Part shown: positions 5,919 to 7,147 of the stretch, piece by piece
Layout: each line of letters opens with the position of its first letter
Position numbering within the stretch: the first letter of the stretch is position 1
Assembly: GCA_030837305.1 (NCBI GenBank)
Contig: JAUPKT010000305.1
Coordinates: 1-7,147, forward strand
Origin: Thermodesulfobacteriota bacterium
GTDB taxonomy: Bacteria; Desulfobacterota; Desulfomonilia; Desulfomonilales; Desulfomonilaceae
Length of the DNA: 7,147 bases
Direction: 5' to 3'
Position numbers and translations under genes: made by a program
The notes under the pieces: model-generated
The model's database searches: none
Seen by the model: only the letters and a program-made list of their open reading frames with translations
Told to the model about the DNA's origin: nothing

Positions 5919-7147
5919 GGAGTAATATCATGACAAAGGGGGTGCTCCGTGCACCCTCCCGATCGCTAATGGCGGCACTCGGACTGACGAGACAGGAGAT
6001 GGATCAGCCCCTTGTGGGAGTAGCAAATTCGGCCAACGAAGTGGTTCCAGGGCATTCCCATCTTCATTCCATCTCTCAAGCGGTTAAAGCCGGCATTCGT
6101 ATGGGAGGCGGAACGCCTCTTGAGTTCTTTACAATAGCGGTATGCGATGGCTTAGCCATGGGACATATCGGAATGAAATATTCCTTGGCATCGAGAGAGC
6201 TAATAGCCGACTCGCTGGAAGTTATGGCTATGGCTCATCCCTTTGATGCCATGATTTTTATCCCGAATTGCGACAAAGTCGTACCGGGAATGCTAATGGC
6301 AGCCCTTAGGCTCGATATTCCCTCTGTCATTGTCAGTGGCGGACCTATGCTGAGCGGACTCCATGGAAACAAGAGAGTCGATGTTATAGACGTCTTTGAG
6401 GCTGTTGGCAGAGTCAATGCAGGGACCTTATCAGAGACGGAGCTGGCGGAACTGGAGGAAGCTGCCTGCCCGACATGCGGTTCTTGTGCCGGAATGTTCA
6501 CGGCTAATTCCATGAACTGCTTAACGGAGGCCATCGGACTCGGTTTGCCGGGAAACGGAACCATTCCTGCGGTGGCATCGGCCCGCCTGCGTCTTGCAAA
6601 AAGAGCTGGAATGAAGGTCATGGAACTCCTCGAACGAGACATTCGACCCCGCCAAATAGCTACTCAAGCGGCTTTCAAAAATGCCATAGCCGTCGATATG
6701 GCATTGGGTTGCTCAACCAACACGGTTCTCCATCTCCCCGCAATAGCGAGAGAGGCCGGGATAAAGCTGGATCTAGATGTTTTTGACCAAATGAGTGGCC
6801 GAGTTCCCCATATATGTTCCCTGTCTCCCGCAGGCCCGCACCACATGGAAGATCTTGACGCCGCCGGTGGGGTTCAAGCAGTCATGAGCGAACTCTCGAA
6901 AAAAAATCTTTTAGACAAATCGGTAATGACGGTGAGCGGATTAACGCTCGGAGAGAATCTCGCAAGAGTAGAAAATCGTGATCCAGCAGTCATTAGACCT
7001 CTGAGCAAGCCGTATCATGCGTCGGGCGGCATCGCAATCCTCAAGGGAAACCTGGCTCCCCAAGGGGCTGTTGTAAAACAGGCTGCTGTAGTGACGGACA
7101 TGCTGATACACGAAGGACCGGCACGGATTTTTGATTCAGAAGAGGAA
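5915..7147 (+). CDS. ilvD: Dihydroxy-acid dehydratase (3' end outside window)
   Basis: IlvD is an Fe-S dehydratase that converts 2,3-dihydroxy-isovalerate and dihydroxy-methylvalerate to the 2-keto acids leading to valine/leucine and isoleucine. The window holds 411 codons without a stop, of roughly 555-620 normally. Conserved features are [15 protein letters not shown] with the metal ligand Asp78; NCDK with Cys119; CPTCGSC (Cys185, 188, 191), which begins the family block continuing [23 protein letters not shown]; and [11 protein letters not shown]. The VPGHxHL form, without the Cys seen in the plant-type enzymes (NTCNMHL), places it with the E. coli-type class. Phosphogluconate dehydratase (Edd) is the paralogous alternative, but the N-terminus and the CPTCGSC block favour IlvD. 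The start is TTG at 5915. The gene lies 67 bp after pfp, with no other ilv gene in view. Confidence 0.95.
   Translation, partial: MRSNIMTKGVLRAPSRSLMAALGLTRQEMDQPLVGVANSANEVVPGHSHLHSISQAVKAGIRMGGGTPLEFFTIAVCDGLAMGHIGMKYSLASRELIADSLEVMAMAHPFDAMIFIPNCDKVVPGMLMAALRLDIPSVIVSGGPMLSGLHGNKRVDVIDVFEAVGRVNAGTLSETELAELEEAACPTCGSCAGMFTANSMNCLTEAIGLGLPGNGTIPAVASARLRLAKRAGMKVMELLERDIRPRQIATQAAFKNAIAVDMALGCSTNTVLHLPAIAREAGIKLDLDVFDQMSGRVPHICSLSPAGPHHMEDLDAAGGVQAVMSELSKKNLLDKSVMTVSGLTLGENLARVENRDPAVIRPLSKPYHASGGIAILKGNLAPQGAVVKQAAVVTDMLIHEGPARIFDSEEE
5938..5958 (+). other. GC-rich hairpin in the first codons of ilvD
   Basis: GGGGGTGC (5938-5945) pairs with GCACCCTC (5951-5958), seven Watson-Crick pairs and one G-U wobble, with a 5-nt loop. 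It begins 21 nt after the last base of the TTG start and only six nt after the in-frame ATG at 5930. A hairpin this close would interfere with ribosomes starting at the ATG more than with those starting at the TTG. It may also be a chance result of codon choice. Confidence 0.4.

Noticed and set aside
6235..6846. Minus-strand open frames opposite ilvD
   Set aside because: They are shadows of the conserved ilvD frame; their sequences are low-complexity Ser/Ala-rich and resemble no family.
1..7147. Search for CRISPR arrays, tRNA or rRNA genes, insertion sequences, att sites or phage/defence genes
   Set aside because: No spaced direct repeats, transposase, integrase or RNA-gene sequence was recognised; the window appears to be a stable metabolic region.

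Overview
The window looks like chromosomal DNA of a Gram-negative anaerobe, most likely a sulfate-reducing or syntrophic member of the Desulfobacterota (former Deltaproteobacteria). The GyrB is of the long, insert-bearing proteobacterial type. There is a three-gene mvhD-metV-metF cassette of the Wood-Ljungdahl (C1) pathway, a pyrophosphate-type phosphofructokinase, and a large uncharacterised protein that resembles a family (DUF6178) I associate with that phylum. The taxonomic call is inference; there is no rRNA gene here to anchor it.

Layout. Positions 3-773 (+) hold the C-terminal third of gyrB, cut by the left edge. It converges on the minus-strand cassette, with a 15-position inverted repeat between them that probably ends transcription from both sides. 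The minus-strand cassette reads mvhD (2933-2493), metV (2448-1780), metF (1783-848), with metV and metF overlapping by ATGA. Upstream of it, also on the minus strand, is a 442-residue protein of unknown function (4379-3051). A 250-bp divergent intergenic region (4380-4629) follows, with a candidate leaderless promoter on one side and a promoter-like site plus a 12-pair hairpin on the other. On the plus strand come a PPi-type 6-phosphofructokinase (4630-5847) and, 67 bp later, ilvD (from 5915), which runs off the right edge still open.

How the genes work together. MetF and MetV form the two-subunit methylenetetrahydrofolate reductase used in the methyl branch of the Wood-Ljungdahl pathway. MvhD is a small [2Fe-2S] electron-transfer subunit that normally docks on heterodisulfide-reductase-like HdrABC. 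No hdrABC gene lies in the window, so either the partner is encoded elsewhere or this is a reduced version of the complex. The phosphofructokinase (reversible, PPi-linked sugar metabolism) and IlvD (branched-chain amino-acid synthesis) are metabolic genes with no obvious shared pathway, although their spacing allows one transcript.

There is no CRISPR array, transposon, tRNA, rRNA or phage gene that I can support. Most of the window is ordinary metabolism and housekeeping. The parts worth a second look are the Hdr-less MvhD-MetV-MetF cassette, the unknown 442-residue protein with its candidate leaderless start, and the unusual start region of ilvD (TTG start, 24-codon bridging ORF, early hairpin).
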